DNA of 64,000 nucleotides from Diadema setosum (taxonomy: Eukaryota; Echinodermata; Echinoidea; Diadematoida; Diadematidae). A model generated the notes under the pieces. The model made no database searches. It was not told the origin of the DNA and was given only the letters and a program-made list of their open reading frames with translations. Of the stretch, positions 50,701-57,618 are shown piece by piece. The position numbers and the translations under genes are program-made. The stretch's first letter is position 1. Each line of letters begins with the position of its first letter. The stretch spans positions 36,147,723-36,211,722 of the forward strand of contig CM067074.1 of the NCBI GenBank assembly GCA_033980235.1, written 5' to 3'.

Positions 50701-53016
50701 AGAGCCAGCGCGGCAGTCTTGTAGACTATGGGTGGAAATCTACCCAGAAGCACTTTGAACCAGACTGGTACCAAGGAAGTGCAGTCCCCGCATCTCTCGA
50801 AGGCTCATCGTTCAGTCCTTCAGATAATGCAAACCGAGACGATGAGGAATCCGAAGGGACATGGAGTGAGCAAAGCGATGAGAGTGATGGAAGCGCCAGT
50901 GATGATGAAGACATTCTAAAGGCTGTGTCCCGAAATATTGCGAATTTAGTTTGACTCTTGGTCGTAATGATGCAAATACTGTTTGCCCATGTACAAGATT
51001 TAGATATTGCCTAGTTCCTGTACTCTCTTTCATAAATTATCTAGAAGTTTTAAGTGAAGAACATTATAATACTCTGACGAGATGTACAATTTTTGTGCGC
51101 ATTATACGAATATTAATCTGCAACATGTGTCCAATAATGCTTTGTTTCAAAGTTTAGTTTTTGTGTTGCAGAGGTTCGGACCACAGAGGGCGCTACCCTA
51201 AATGGTAGAAGGGTTATACTTTTTAATATTTGAACGGACTAGACTTATCTTAAATCACAAGAAGGGGTGGATAAAGATTTTTACAACCGTTAGACAAGAT
51301 TGAGATATTTATAGAGAGTATTAACAACTATCTTCTAGAAAGTGATCAAAATCTAGGTGTCATTTTCTCTAAAACAGCGACGTCGACAATGATTGCCATG
51401 ATTATATTCACCCTCAGGAGCATCACCACATAGAAAATGGGCAAACAGATGGTAAATACATACTCCAAAATAGTTGGATACCAAAGAAAATATATCTAGG
51501 ATACTCTTAGATGCCGAAACTGACATCTTAATAATGATCATTCAACTCAAACTGTCTCAAAAATTTGGGAAAAGGGCCAACCGGAAGTGACGTCATACAT
51601 TGCGTGATTTTGGCGGGAAGGCCAACGATGAGACCCGGCAGCAATGCATTTTTGTGATGTCCAGGGTCCATGTAAACTTCCTATGAGGTCAGTTGCTTGT
51701 CCGCTTTTCGGTTGAATAAACCTCCTGGGCCCCCGGTCTACAATGCTTGGCTGCATTATGTTTTCGTATCGACCGGTCACACATAATACAGATGCACATG
51801 CATGCAAACATCGACAGTTAAAAAACAAAACAAAACAAAAAATACAACATGTACCCTACTCGTTTTACACAGCAATGAGGATAGCTAATTTTAAATTGAA
51901 TGTACTCCGTGATGTGATGTCGGACGGGTATTTGGTGCCTTTTTTTTTCGCCCATTGCACACTCGTGGGACTTCTTTGCTTAGTGTCGGACTCGTGGACC
52001 TTGTTTGGTTACTGTCGCACTCATGAGCCTATTTGCCTTGTGTCAAGTTCATGGGCTGTATATGTCTCATGGACATATTTTTTTTTCAATGTCGAGTTCG
52101 TGGGATATATGACTTGTGGGTGTTGGTCTCGTAGGATGACCCTTGGGCTATCTCTTATACGCAATTTCCTCTTTCATGATAATAGTCAATTGCTGTACTA
52201 TCATACCCCTACCCCAATATTTCAATTATGCTTGTTACCGTGTACAATGGAATAAATTTATGATATTATGCGCCGTCTTGCTGTGTGTTTTCGAAAAATT
52301 TATGTTCGGTTTATGCAAACTTTGTCTCACGCAAAATGTCCCTAAAGATAGCTTCATCTTCTAGTGTTGTCAAAGCCATGGACAACTTCCCCTTTCATTG
52401 AACTTGATATCAGTACTGCATTAATTTCTGTTGTTTCTGCATAACAAATTTAAGTAAAGTGGTTCACAGGCCGGACTTTTACATGATCTAATACATGGTA
52501 TCTAGTACATTTATCATTTTGTTTGCGTATGTGTGACAAAGAGTTTGTGTTTTGGTTTGTTTGTTTGTTTTTCAGTAAGTGCAGCTTGTATAGTGAGTAT
52601 GTTAAGATTATTGTTGAGTGATTACCTGCTCATCTTCTGTTGTTTCAACTGACCACTCTCGCCGGAAGTCCGGTGGGTAACGTTCGGGTAGGTTCGGGAA
52701 AGAAATGCTCTGAACATGCCGAAAGCTTTCACAGTGACTACTGCCTCCTACAGGATAATACAAACAACACACGGAATGATAAAACCTTCATATCAGAGGT
52801 CAAATCTTCTGACAAATTCACTTGTTGGATTTGTGTCTGTTCATCGTGTTGTCTTTAGACTACAGGAAGCCGACCGCTCGACATTGTTAAATTGCATGTG
52901 AGTGATCATTGATTGCATATAGATTAAAAAAGAAAAAAAAAAGAAAATTAAACCAGCCGGAACAAAAACATTTACTTCACACACAAGCACACGCAAACAA
53001 ACAAACACACACATAC

Positions 53017-53094
<78 letters not shown>

Positions 53095-56000
53095 GTGTTT
53101 GTTCGCAAAAACCGATAAGTCCATTTTTGAAGATTTTGAAGTAAGGTCTCTGTCATAAAGTACAAAATAATACCTTTTGAATGATATATTGGTCACTACA
53201 CATACATGTACATTTTTGAAGTTATGGTCAAACGAAGCAATTTTTTTTTTTGACCTTCAATCGCAAATATCTCCATTTGGCAAATATGGACTTATCGGTT
53301 TTTGCGAACAAACTCTTCATATATGAAATATAGATATGCATATATCATATAAAAACGTATTCTGTTTCTATGTCTTCACTTTTCTATGCTTATCCTTTTA
53401 CATAATTATGAATAAATTTGCACTTAAATGTCATCTTAAGCTATAATAGTAGATTAAAGAATCCTTTCTAGCTAGTCAAACAAGTCTGACCTTTTTAAAT
53501 GACACTCAATACTCAAGAATTAATCAAGGGCTGCTTCATCAAAGCAAAAATAAATCCAGCTAACATTTGGACGTTTTCGTAACATTCTTGAAACGTTCCA
53601 AGTTCGTCACTTGGACGTTTTGTCGAAACGTTTTCAGAACGTCTTTTTTGTGGAAGGTTTTCAACGCATTTAAAACGTTTCAAATGGACGTTATGAATTT
53701 TTTTTTTAAGCGTTTTAAAAACCAATAAGAACCCTTTCGGAATTTTTAAGGACCTGCAGAAAACCTTTTGGACGTTATAGCCGTCAGTAAAGCCTTTAAG
53801 AACATTCAAAACGTTCTGTAGACGTTCTGCGGACATCCAGAAAACCTTTGAAAACCGTCTAGAACGTCTAGAAGTCTAAAAAGTCTTATGACCCGTTCCA
53901 GAACGTTTAGAGAAACTTTCATATCCGTCTAGAACGTCCAGAAAACCTTTTAAGAACGTTAAATGTTTATCTTTATTGAGTATTTTAAAAAATATATAGT
54001 TATGAGATTGTACAGGCACAATCTGGGTTTAATGTACCCTAATCCTAATCCTATATAATCCTATCCTAACCTGTTCCTAATGTCCTACCACCCATACCTA
54101 TACTACATCCTATTCCCAATTGATGAAACTGTATCACATTCTTAATCTTTTATACACCAGCAAAATGTTCAATACATTGTGCGGAAGAAAGTTTCATGTG
54201 CAGCTTTCGCGAACAATATTATTGGCTCATCGTATAATTCGCAAAAGACAGTGTCATGCATGCGAAAATTTCTGGTTTTCAGTATTCTAGGATAGAGCAA
54301 GACTATCGACACGCAGTGCTTGATTTAAAGGGGAAATTCAGTCCAAATATAAGTTAGTTTGATAAGAAAGAGTAAAATATTACGATTTCAACGGTATAAA
54401 TTTGATCGAAATCGGATAACAAATATAAAGGAAGTTACGACATTTTAAAGTTTCGCTATTTTGGGGGAAACAATTCTTGAACAGTCAATATGAATATGCA
54501 AATGGCAAAGTGAGCATGTCATTCCCTCACAACTTACCATGTAGTTTGTGCATACAATTACGAAATTTCCAGTTTTTTCATTTAAACGCAATTATGCCCG
54601 AGGATCAAATTTTCGTATATCTAACTGATTGCTATTCTAAAGTTATTCAACCAGGAACAATGCCAGGTTTCAGACTTAAACGACAGAAACATTGAATTTC
54701 GTCATTTTTTTTTTTGTGTACACGATGAATGGAATATTGTGAGGGTATGACATGGTTGCCTCACTCATTTGCATGTTCATATCGATTGTGCAAGAACTGT
54801 TTTGCAAAAATTAGCAAAACTTCAAAATGTCAAAACTTCCTTATTTTTCATCCGATTTCAGTCAAATTTTTACCGCTGAACTCGTAAGATTTTACTCTTT
54901 TTTTATCAGACTAGCTTATTTGGACTGCATTTCCTCTTTAATACTTCTTAAAATTCAGCCTTCTTCAGAAATATTATCTTCCCTTTGTTTGTTTAGTTCT
55001 CTTATGAAAGAGGGGATTTTGTTAATTATGTGTGTCTATTGTGTATCCACGCAGGAACAATGACTTTGCAATAACACACTTTAATGCCGCTGTGATAAAC
55101 AGGCACAAATCAGGATTGGAACATTGTCAAGAGGACTTATCTTAAGGACATCGGTCTTGCTTTAATTTCAAACTGAGCTCAACCTGCTGGCGGGTCAGTT
55201 CCGGTCGACCAGACCCAAAGGCTGTATCACTATCTCATTTCTGGAATTAATGTAAACTACATGTAGATTCGATCGACGTTCTACTTATTGACACGAAATC
55301 CTTGATAGCAGTACTTTTCATGTGCCATGGTATTTTTCATCAGCCTAAGTGAAATCTTCAACACGTTGACACTGTTTCAACACAATGTTACAGAATATTC
55401 TACGTACATATCCACTCACATGATTGTGAAAGGGTCGGACACACGTCAGTATTAGCAGGACCTGAGCGTAGAAGCCAGCTGTACATTATACATAGAGTGC
55501 AATCCCGTTAAAACGAATGCGGTTATAACGACATTCTCGTTACACCGAAGTAAAAATTCTATTCTCAAAATAATCACCCATACATATAACACTACTGTTC
55601 GACTATAACGATACTTCTATATAAAACGAAAGTAAAGTTACTGTCCCGAGGACTTCGTTATAGCGAGAGTCGCATATATCTCATTTATTGTTTGACCACA
55701 CTGAATGAAACCTTTCTTGCCAGTGGTGATGTGAAAATTTTCATTTTGAGGAGGTTACAGCAAGATTACCATCGAATGCATTTCAAACAATGCGAAACTT
55801 GCTTGACATTTGAAACCGAACATACAACGTCAAAATACGGTTTCAGCCCGTGTCAATATTCGCAAGCTTCGTCAACCGTGCAGGAAACTGGTGATTACAG
55901 TTATTGTTGTTATTGTTGTATGTTCATGATGAATCGTTGACTTTGTGTGCCATCAGTTTTCCTGTGATCCCGAGACCACACACACAAACATACATGAACA

Positions 56001-56974
56001 TGTAGGTATTGGATTTTTAAACGCAATCTTTAATAGTATTAAAGCAACAAATAGTAATTCCCGACGCTATTATACCCAGTTATGCAACACTTAACCAAAC
56101 ACATCCACAAAGTATAAACAAAAATTAAATCATTTTGTCGATATTGTTTGTCATGCTTTGAAATCAACTTATCAACGAGGAACTTGAATGACAACGTTCT
56201 TGGCTATTGGTTGATGAATGTGACAAAAATTAATGTCGACGTCCTGTGAAGCTGAAAAGTAAACAAAATACACATAGACATATCAGTATGTCCCAAAAAA
56301 AAAATTACAACGGGACCCCCCGCAATGATATCTTTAAAAATAGTGAATCAATCTAAATAAAAATTCAGGGTATGAAACTATAACTCATTGCCCACATCTT
56401 ACAGAAAACCCCATTCGATTTGCTTCAGTGTTCAAAGAGAAATGAGAAATTTTGTAGAGGATGTCGGGTATCTCTTTTGTCCAAGTTCTGTCTATTATTC
56501 ACGCACTAGAGCATTGAATTGCTAAAGTTGGAAAAATTAGACTCATGACATGCTTTACAACAATCTACATTTCTCTGTGACCGCTTAACCAAATTGAATG
56601 AGGTTTTCTGCTTTTCGGGACATACGGTATAGCTATGACGGTGCACCGTGCATGCACAGTTCTGTGATTGGGCCCGTCGTTAGGAAACTAACAACGAGAA
56701 CTTCAAGCGCTGAAACGAGAACTTAGTAAGAGCAAAAATAACAACAATAATCACTGGACAATGATGATGAAATATCCTTTAAAACAAGCGAGAGTTGTTA
56801 CACTATCGTGATAAAATGATTTCAAATGTTGAAAAATTAAGCATTTGTTTTAACTTCACGTCTATCTAGGCATTAAAGTAAAACAGACATATACATGTAA
56901 ATCATACCATGAAAGTGACTCCCGATGAGTAGGCAGATAAATGTCACCCGGCAGACCAGGGGAGTTCTTCCCAT
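21562..56974 (-). CDS. CUB-LDLa-LRR G-protein-coupled receptor gene (type C2 LGR, GRL101/relaxin-receptor-like), 15-exon model
   Basis: Whole-gene entry. Exons in transcript order: 56974-56908, 42961-42900 (tentative), 40577-40352, 39539-39414, 37532-37422, 36763-36592, 33096-33025, 31415-31344, 30382-30311, 30002-29931, 27637-27563, 26359-26285, 25802-25731, 24291-24214, 22666-21562. The coding sum is 2457 nt, giving 818 residues and a stop. Modules by residue: signal peptide 1-22, CUB about 23-118, LDLa about 120-197, LRR cap 198-254, LRRs 255-451, Cys-rich hinge 452-480, 7TM about 489-796, short tail to 818. Every splice junction matches in phase (phase 1 around CUB/LDLa modules, phase 2 around LRRs). 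Family knowledge: such receptors sit in the plasma membrane and couple an LRR/LDLa ectodomain to G proteins; relaxin receptors bind relaxin-type peptides. No ligand can be inferred here. Exon 2 and its link to exon 1 are the weakest part; one or more LRR exons could have been missed. Confidence 0.85.
24214..24291 (-). CDS. Receptor exon 14: LRR 8, divergent last repeat
   Basis: 78-nt phase-2 exon, 26 residues: YILARPPSPILLYPDIFDGL then VNLDTI. The second half is clearly LRR (IFDGLVNL), while the first half is proline-rich and lacks the usual N, as often seen in a capping repeat. The acceptor follows a TATCTTTCTCTC tract and the donor is GTAAGA. It joins in phase to the hinge in the next exon. 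Confidence 0.85.
24605..24870 (-). mobile_element. Possible non-LTR 3'UTR fragment
   Basis: Sequence style resembles the 3'UTRs of the CR1-like remnants (GGTTT tail, TTTATTTTTGC, then AT-rich with ends of low complexity), but no coding part is present. Confidence 0.3.
25250..25493 (-). mobile_element. MITE family 'CCGATAAGTCC', copy 1
   Basis: About 244 bp with inverted ends containing AAAAACCGATAAGTCC, in a receptor intron. Shares its interior (GGTATTATTTTGTACTTTAT) with copies at 32518-32767 and 53092-53319. Confidence 0.85.
25731..25802 (-). CDS. Receptor exon 13: LRR 7
   Basis: 72-nt phase-2 exon: SFEGNPLMRIAPGTFKNL then TVLKNL, matching the consensus in full. The acceptor is AATTTTGCAG and the donor GTAAGT. 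Confidence 0.93.
26285..26359 (-). CDS. Receptor exon 12: LRR 6
   Basis: 75-nt phase-2 exon, 25 residues: VLTRNFITEVNATLFTGI then ENQLYIL. It carries an NAT glycosylation sequon. The acceptor is AATTTTCAG and the donor GTAAGT. Confidence 0.9.
27085..27375 (+). repeat. Fold-back repeat, copy 2 of 3
   Basis: Contains GTCGAACTCGTGGGCTGTAT and related degenerate units; ends GGGATGACCCC. Intronic to the receptor. Confidence 0.7.
27563..27637 (-). CDS. Receptor exon 11: LRR 5
   Basis: 75-nt phase-2 exon, 25 residues: ELHNNQLTNLRPGVFKDL then GRALERL. One residue longer than the standard repeat, between F-x-x-L and the next strand. The acceptor is TCACAACAG and the donor GTAGGT. Confidence 0.92.
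27879..28997 (+). mobile_element. Dead DNA transposon with TIRs and transposase HTH remnant
   Basis: The ends are inverted copies beginning TATAGGTTTT, then CCGGCCAATTTCGCACTT. At 28412-28528 the plus strand encodes a 39-residue fragment: RYRRISQEERKIIIETF, then LELADTLGIKRLTAK, then a stop. This looks like the N-terminal helix-turn-helix of an IS630/Tc1-type transposase. The rest is AT-rich with many ATTCAAATT-like motifs. Intronic, between LRR 4 and LRR 5. Confidence 0.72.
28412..28531 (+). pseudogene. Transposase helix-turn-helix fragment
   Basis: A 39-codon open stretch ended by TAA. The pattern 'R-R-I-S-x-E-E-R ... L-A-D-T-L-G-I-x-R-x-T-A' matches the DNA-binding N-terminus of Tc1/IS630-like transposases. 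No catalytic DDE region follows. Confidence 0.6.
29000..29699. mobile_element. 700-bp TIR element abutting the previous transposon
   Basis: The left end TGTGACCCTGCACCTCAAAA and the right end are inverted copies over about 35 bp, with single mismatches. Non-coding interior. Confidence 0.75.
29931..30002 (-). CDS. Receptor exon 10: LRR 4
   Basis: 72-nt phase-2 exon: YLESNDIWRLDDGCFLDL then HNLFLI after splicing. A cysteine precedes the conserved F, with no obvious partner in the neighbouring repeats. The acceptor is TGCAAAG and the donor GTGAGT. The following intron carries two DNA transposons. Confidence 0.92.
30311..30382 (-). CDS. Receptor exon 9: LRR 3
   Basis: 72-nt phase-2 exon: IISNNSVSYLERGTFRGL then YNLRLL. 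Conserved N, F, G-L positions are present. The acceptor is CCATACAG and the donor GTAAGT. Confidence 0.92.
31344..31415 (-). CDS. Receptor exon 8: LRR 2
   Basis: 72-nt phase-2 exon encoding a textbook repeat: DLSSNQLTQIQPGTFDGL then HRLWKL. It has strong splice sites (TTCGGCAG acceptor, GTACGT donor). Confidence 0.93.
32518..32767 (+). mobile_element. MITE family 'CCGATAAGTCC', copy 2
   Basis: Same TIRs and interior as 25250-25493; intronic. Confidence 0.85.
33025..33096 (-). CDS. Receptor exon 7: LRR 1
   Basis: 72-nt phase-2 exon, one 24-residue repeat: NLIGANTGDLAAGSFEGL then ENVHTL. The F-x-G-L and following L positions match the LRR consensus; the Asn position is partly degenerate. The acceptor is AATCCAG and the donor GTGAGT. 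Confidence 0.85.
33537..35880. mobile_element. 2.3-kb TIR element with internal tandem duplication
   Basis: TAGGTGATCCGA at 33537-33548 is repeated as its exact reverse complement at 35869-35880, with TA at both outer ends. Right-terminal hairpin at 35850-35879. Two tandem units of about 571 bp fill 33700-34842. No coding frame. It lies in the intron between the LRR cap and LRR 1. Confidence 0.6.
33700..34842 (+). repeat. Two tandem units of about 571 bp
   Basis: TGACCTTTGACCCCACTTTG begins at 33731 and, with the same leading TGACCTTTGACC, at 34302. Similarity continues through the AAACATTTATGACCTTTGAC and AAATTTGGGGGTGATAG segments. Confidence 0.85.
36592..36763 (-). CDS. Receptor exon 6: LRR N-terminal cap
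   Basis: 172-nt exon, phase 1 in and phase 2 out, marking the switch from LDLa to LRR phase. It encodes RCPRGCSCG, a typical LRRNT start (C-P-x-x-C-x-C), then an unusually long loop before the closing cysteine in MWVNC, and ends AILL, the first strand of the LRR solenoid. The acceptor is CTCTGCAG and the donor GTAAGC. Confidence 0.88.
37422..37532 (-). CDS. Receptor exon 5: LDLa module 2
   Basis: Phase-1 to phase-1 exon of 111 nt encoding a complete six-cysteine LDLa domain: CSTELFACRGSDLC, then LKADYQCDGVNDC, then PLSDDEENC. The calcium-box acidic positions are mostly kept; one D is replaced by L. The acceptor has a TTTTTCAG tract and the donor is GTGGGT. Unlike module 1 this copy should fold with three disulfides. 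Confidence 0.92.
38716..38756 (+). repeat. (AAT)n microsatellite
   Basis: About 13 AAT units followed by A and TA runs. Confidence 0.95.
38801..39255 (-). pseudogene. Penelope-like GIY-YIG endonuclease domain fragment
   Basis: Open for about 150 codons without a stop. It contains the paired Cys motif (CSASRCIIC), Y-L-I-T-C-x-x-C and Q-Y-V-G-E-T, where the YVG part is the GIY-YIG second half. The reverse-transcriptase region is absent. Confidence 0.82.
39414..39539 (-). CDS. Receptor exon 4: LDLa module 1, four-cysteine variant
   Basis: Phase-1 exon of 126 nt. The core reads FVCSSG ... RCDHLVDC, then HDFSDEVGC. It keeps C2, C4, C5 and C6 and the full acidic calcium box (D..D.D.SDE), but lacks C1 and C3, which normally pair with each other. 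Acceptor CCCCCAG and donor GTGAGT are strong. In relaxin receptors the LDLa module is needed for signalling; whether this one is functional is unknown. Confidence 0.88.
40352..40577 (-). CDS. Receptor exon 3: C-terminal half of CUB domain
   Basis: Encodes about 75 residues including VSIQVKVLDIERPWD and VQFCSDVMGEFDGFDFDV. The second string matches the end of CUB domains (F-x-SD ... GF-x-x-x-Y). The acceptor is CCAAAG in phase 0; the donor is GTAAGA in phase 1. An N-glycosylation sequon (NNTT) is present. The Cys of the usual second CUB disulfide partner is missing, so this is a divergent CUB. CUB modules mediate extracellular protein or carbohydrate binding; a CUB N-terminal to LDLa and LRR modules is a feature of invertebrate LGR-type receptors. 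Confidence 0.75.
40799..41105 (+). mobile_element. Candidate solo LTR
   Basis: 307 bp starting TGTAAC and ending GTTACA. It contains a TATAAAT at about 40882 and an AATAAA at about 40960 in LTR-like spacing. No coding region nearby and no clean 5-bp target duplication (CATAT against ATAAT). Confidence 0.5.
41205..41535. mobile_element. MITE 'TGGGAGCAGTGATTT', copy 1
   Basis: Shares about 330 bp with 57261-57618, including ATTGGGAGCAGTGATTTAAA at the left and CTGCAAATGGTAAAT at the right as imperfect inverted ends. Confidence 0.75.
42640..42860 (+). mobile_element. L2-like non-LTR 3' end fragment
   Basis: The plus strand reads STTLDTFKSQLKNYIF, typical of the end of an RT polyprotein, followed by GGCACTATGTAAATGCTGTT and a trinucleotide tail, as in L2-type elements. 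Confidence 0.45.
42900..42961 (-). CDS. Receptor exon 2 (tentative): N-terminal half of CUB domain
   Basis: Twenty codons reading IHFSNQELGWLCSSVIMDQR, then a phase-0 GTGAGC donor that matches the phase-0 acceptor of exon 3. Joined to VSIQVKVLD of exon 3 it follows the CUB pattern C-x-W-x-I ... I-x-V-x-V, with S in place of W. The upstream frame is closed by a TGA, so the exon must start within about 30 nt. The phase-1 AG at 42963-42962 fits exon 1, but its pyrimidine tract is poor. An earlier or additional exon carrying the usual first CUB strand is possible. Confidence 0.4.
43205..43709. mobile_element. MITE 'GAACGACCCAAGTCC', copy 1
   Basis: Nearly the same as 60745-61254. The ends are inverted repeats around GAATATAAGAACGACCC; the left end is worn. 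The sequence ACGACCCAAGTCC recurs internally. Intronic. Confidence 0.85.
43920..45560. other. Intron sequence without recognised feature
   Basis: AT-rich with no transposon ends or exon-like module recognised. A frame at 45016-45231 (minus) shows no domain. Confidence 0.4.
45572..45770. mobile_element. GC-rich MITE next to the palindrome
   Basis: Imperfect inverted ends (ATTTACATTGCAGGACTGGG and CATTCATTGTAAACGCGG) around a GC-rich middle with GAGCCCGG motifs. Confidence 0.5.
46593..48350 (-). pseudogene. Academ-like XPG-nuclease transposon gene, left-arm copy, broken and internally deleted
   Basis: Reverse-complement counterpart of the right-arm gene. It keeps TGCDFTSRFSRKGKVKPYQK (47236-47177), the FFICPLCG piece, the acidic tail and the matching stop at 46595-46593. 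It lacks the segment between the basic N-terminal part and the PAMFYL-like region. Frameshifts and stops throughout. Confidence 0.68.
48290..50954 (+). pseudogene. Academ-like XPG-nuclease transposon gene, right-arm copy, broken
   Basis: Pieces in order: Cys-rich start (CCQICNGAIEGEYEHGTPYN, then LQLCDIC); a basic middle (LERGQKRRTEFQGECAADSY); DLKHILSYHLTKVPLSLAHQ; MITE insertion; MIDGGIIIHETILQHSSLTY; SFKEQFARYRNGS; HHEEANMQ; RSSDTDVFIILLYCARSDEG; LTGCDFTSRFSRKGKVKPYQ; FFICPLYG; and an acidic C-terminus (SEGTWSEQSDESDGSASDDE) ending at TGA 50952-50954. Several frameshifts and stops. The DTDV and GCDFT strings resemble XPG-I and FEN-type motifs; the usual EADTR-like motif is degraded to EEANMQ. 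Confidence 0.7.
48889..49669. mobile_element. Two related fold-back MITEs, overlapping, inserted in the XPG pseudogene
   Basis: Ends TTAAAGGGACTGTACAGTAC (48889) and CTGTACCATCCCTTTAA (to 49624) pair with each other. A second pair, TTAAAGGGCTCATACAGTTT (about 49232) and AACTGTATAGTCTCTTTAA (to 49669), overlaps it. The interiors repeat AATTCAACGTTTATTTGATG. Confidence 0.7.
51905..52142 (+). repeat. Fold-back repeat, copy 3 of 3
   Basis: Contains GTCGGACTCGTGGACCTTGT, GTTCATGGGCTGTATATGTC and the same terminal GGATGACCC as the other copies. Confidence 0.7.
52977..53091 (+). repeat. CA then TA microsatellite
   Basis: (CA)n followed directly by (TA)n, abutting the MITE at 53092. Confidence 0.95.
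53092..53319 (+). mobile_element. MITE family 'CCGATAAGTCC', copy 3
   Basis: Best-preserved ends: GTTCGCAAAAACCGATAAGT and its inverted partner. Inserted at the edge of a TA microsatellite, consistent with TA targeting. Confidence 0.88.
53560..53960 (+). repeat. Degenerate 'AACGTCCAGAAAACCTTT' repeat array
   Basis: About 400 bp of imperfect short repeats built from AACGTT, GAACGTCCAGAA and AAAACCTTT, in both orientations. No gene. Confidence 0.75.
54325..54941. mobile_element. Long-TIR MITE
   Basis: The left TTTAAAGGGGAAATTCAGTC and right ends are imperfect inverted repeats over about 150 bp; non-coding. Confidence 0.7.
55495..55680. repeat. Imperfect inverted repeat with TATAACGA motifs
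   Basis: Motifs such as GGTTATAACGACATTCTCGT and its complement-like partner at the right (GACTTCGTTATAGCGAGAG) suggest a MITE. Confidence 0.45.
55690..56900. other. First-intron sequence without recognised feature
   Basis: AT-rich, no recognised exon or transposon end. Read for a missing CUB exon without success. Confidence 0.4.
56908..56974 (-). CDS. Receptor exon 1: start codon and signal peptide
   Basis: The exon encodes a 22-residue leader beginning MGRTPLVCRVTFICLLIGSH, with a basic n-region and a hydrophobic core typical of a secretory signal peptide. It ends in phase 1 at a GTATGA donor. The ATG has G at +4 and lies about 110 nt downstream of a TATA-like sequence. The next recognisable ectodomain exon is about 14 kb away, so assignment to the receptor rests on strand, phase and the need for a signal peptide, not on homology. 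Confidence 0.6.
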
Positions 56975-57082
56975 CGTACTGGCGTGACAGGATGGTTAAA
57001 GGATACCAGCACAGTCTTCCCTCTCTTAAATCTACGCCAAGACAAAGCCGTTGTCCGCTTTGATTCGGCAGTCATGCAGCAC

Positions 57083-57096
57083 TGATTTATTATAGG
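57083..57096 (-). promoter_or_regulatory. Candidate TATA box of the receptor gene
   Basis: The minus strand reads CCTATAATAAATC, about 110 nt upstream of the start codon. This would give a 5'UTR of about 80 nt. No other promoter element is certain. A MITE begins about 170 bp further upstream. Confidence 0.35.
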
Positions 57097-57260
57097 ACAG
57101 CATGCTCTACTAATCGGGTAGGGGAAAAAAATCCGTTCTCTCTGCGTATGGAATTAGTACTTCTTTGCTTGCCCTCATTCACAGCCCGACAGGTTGCTGT
57201 TGTTGGTAAGACGTGAAACGCTTTCCCTATTGGGGACGTGGCGATATTTCTCAGCCTCTC

Positions 57261-57618
57261 TTTAAAGGTCCAGTTTACCTTTGGGAGCAGTGATTTCAAA
57301 AATTTTCAAGATATCATATTTGATGCATATGTGTAGGTCTGTTGTGTCATAAAACATCCTACCATATGAAATATTTGCAATAAAACCTAAAATATAAGGA
57401 GATATCAGGGTTTTTCTCAATAAACCGTAACTGTATACGGTTTAGTCTGGAAATTTTTTTATTATAACTATTGTTCACATTTTGTGTATTTAACAACACT
57501 TAACATCGATTATACGGATTCAAATTTTGACAGTGGTTGTTTCTATCCCTAACTCACATTTTAGAACTATTTTATAGCACTAATGCTTTCATCTGCAAAT
57601 GGTAAATTATGCCTTTAA
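57261..57618. mobile_element. MITE 'TGGGAGCAGTGATTT', copy 2, upstream of the receptor promoter
   Basis: Begins TTTAAAGGTCCAGTTTACCT and ends CTGCAAATGGTAAATTATGC, homologous to 41205-41535. It lies about 170 bp upstream of the candidate TATA box. Confidence 0.75.

Larger units (their letters stand above)
45802..51740. mobile_element. Palindromic (fold-back) Academ-like DNA transposon, two head-to-head copies
   Basis: The ends are perfect inverted repeats beginning TAGACCGGGGGCCCAGGAGG and continuing for hundreds of bases. CAA flanks both ends (45799-45801 and 51741-51743). The arms carry the same gene in opposite directions, running outward from about 48200. The left arm has lost the stretch equal to 48760-49860; the right arm is split by MITEs at 48889-49669. 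Encoded motifs include Cys-x2-Cys pairs and XPG/FEN-like strings (HHEEAN.., RSSDTDVFIILLY, TGCDFTSRFSRKGK). Academ elements are known to carry XPG-type nucleases and 3-4 bp target duplications; the assignment is an inference. Confidence 0.7.
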
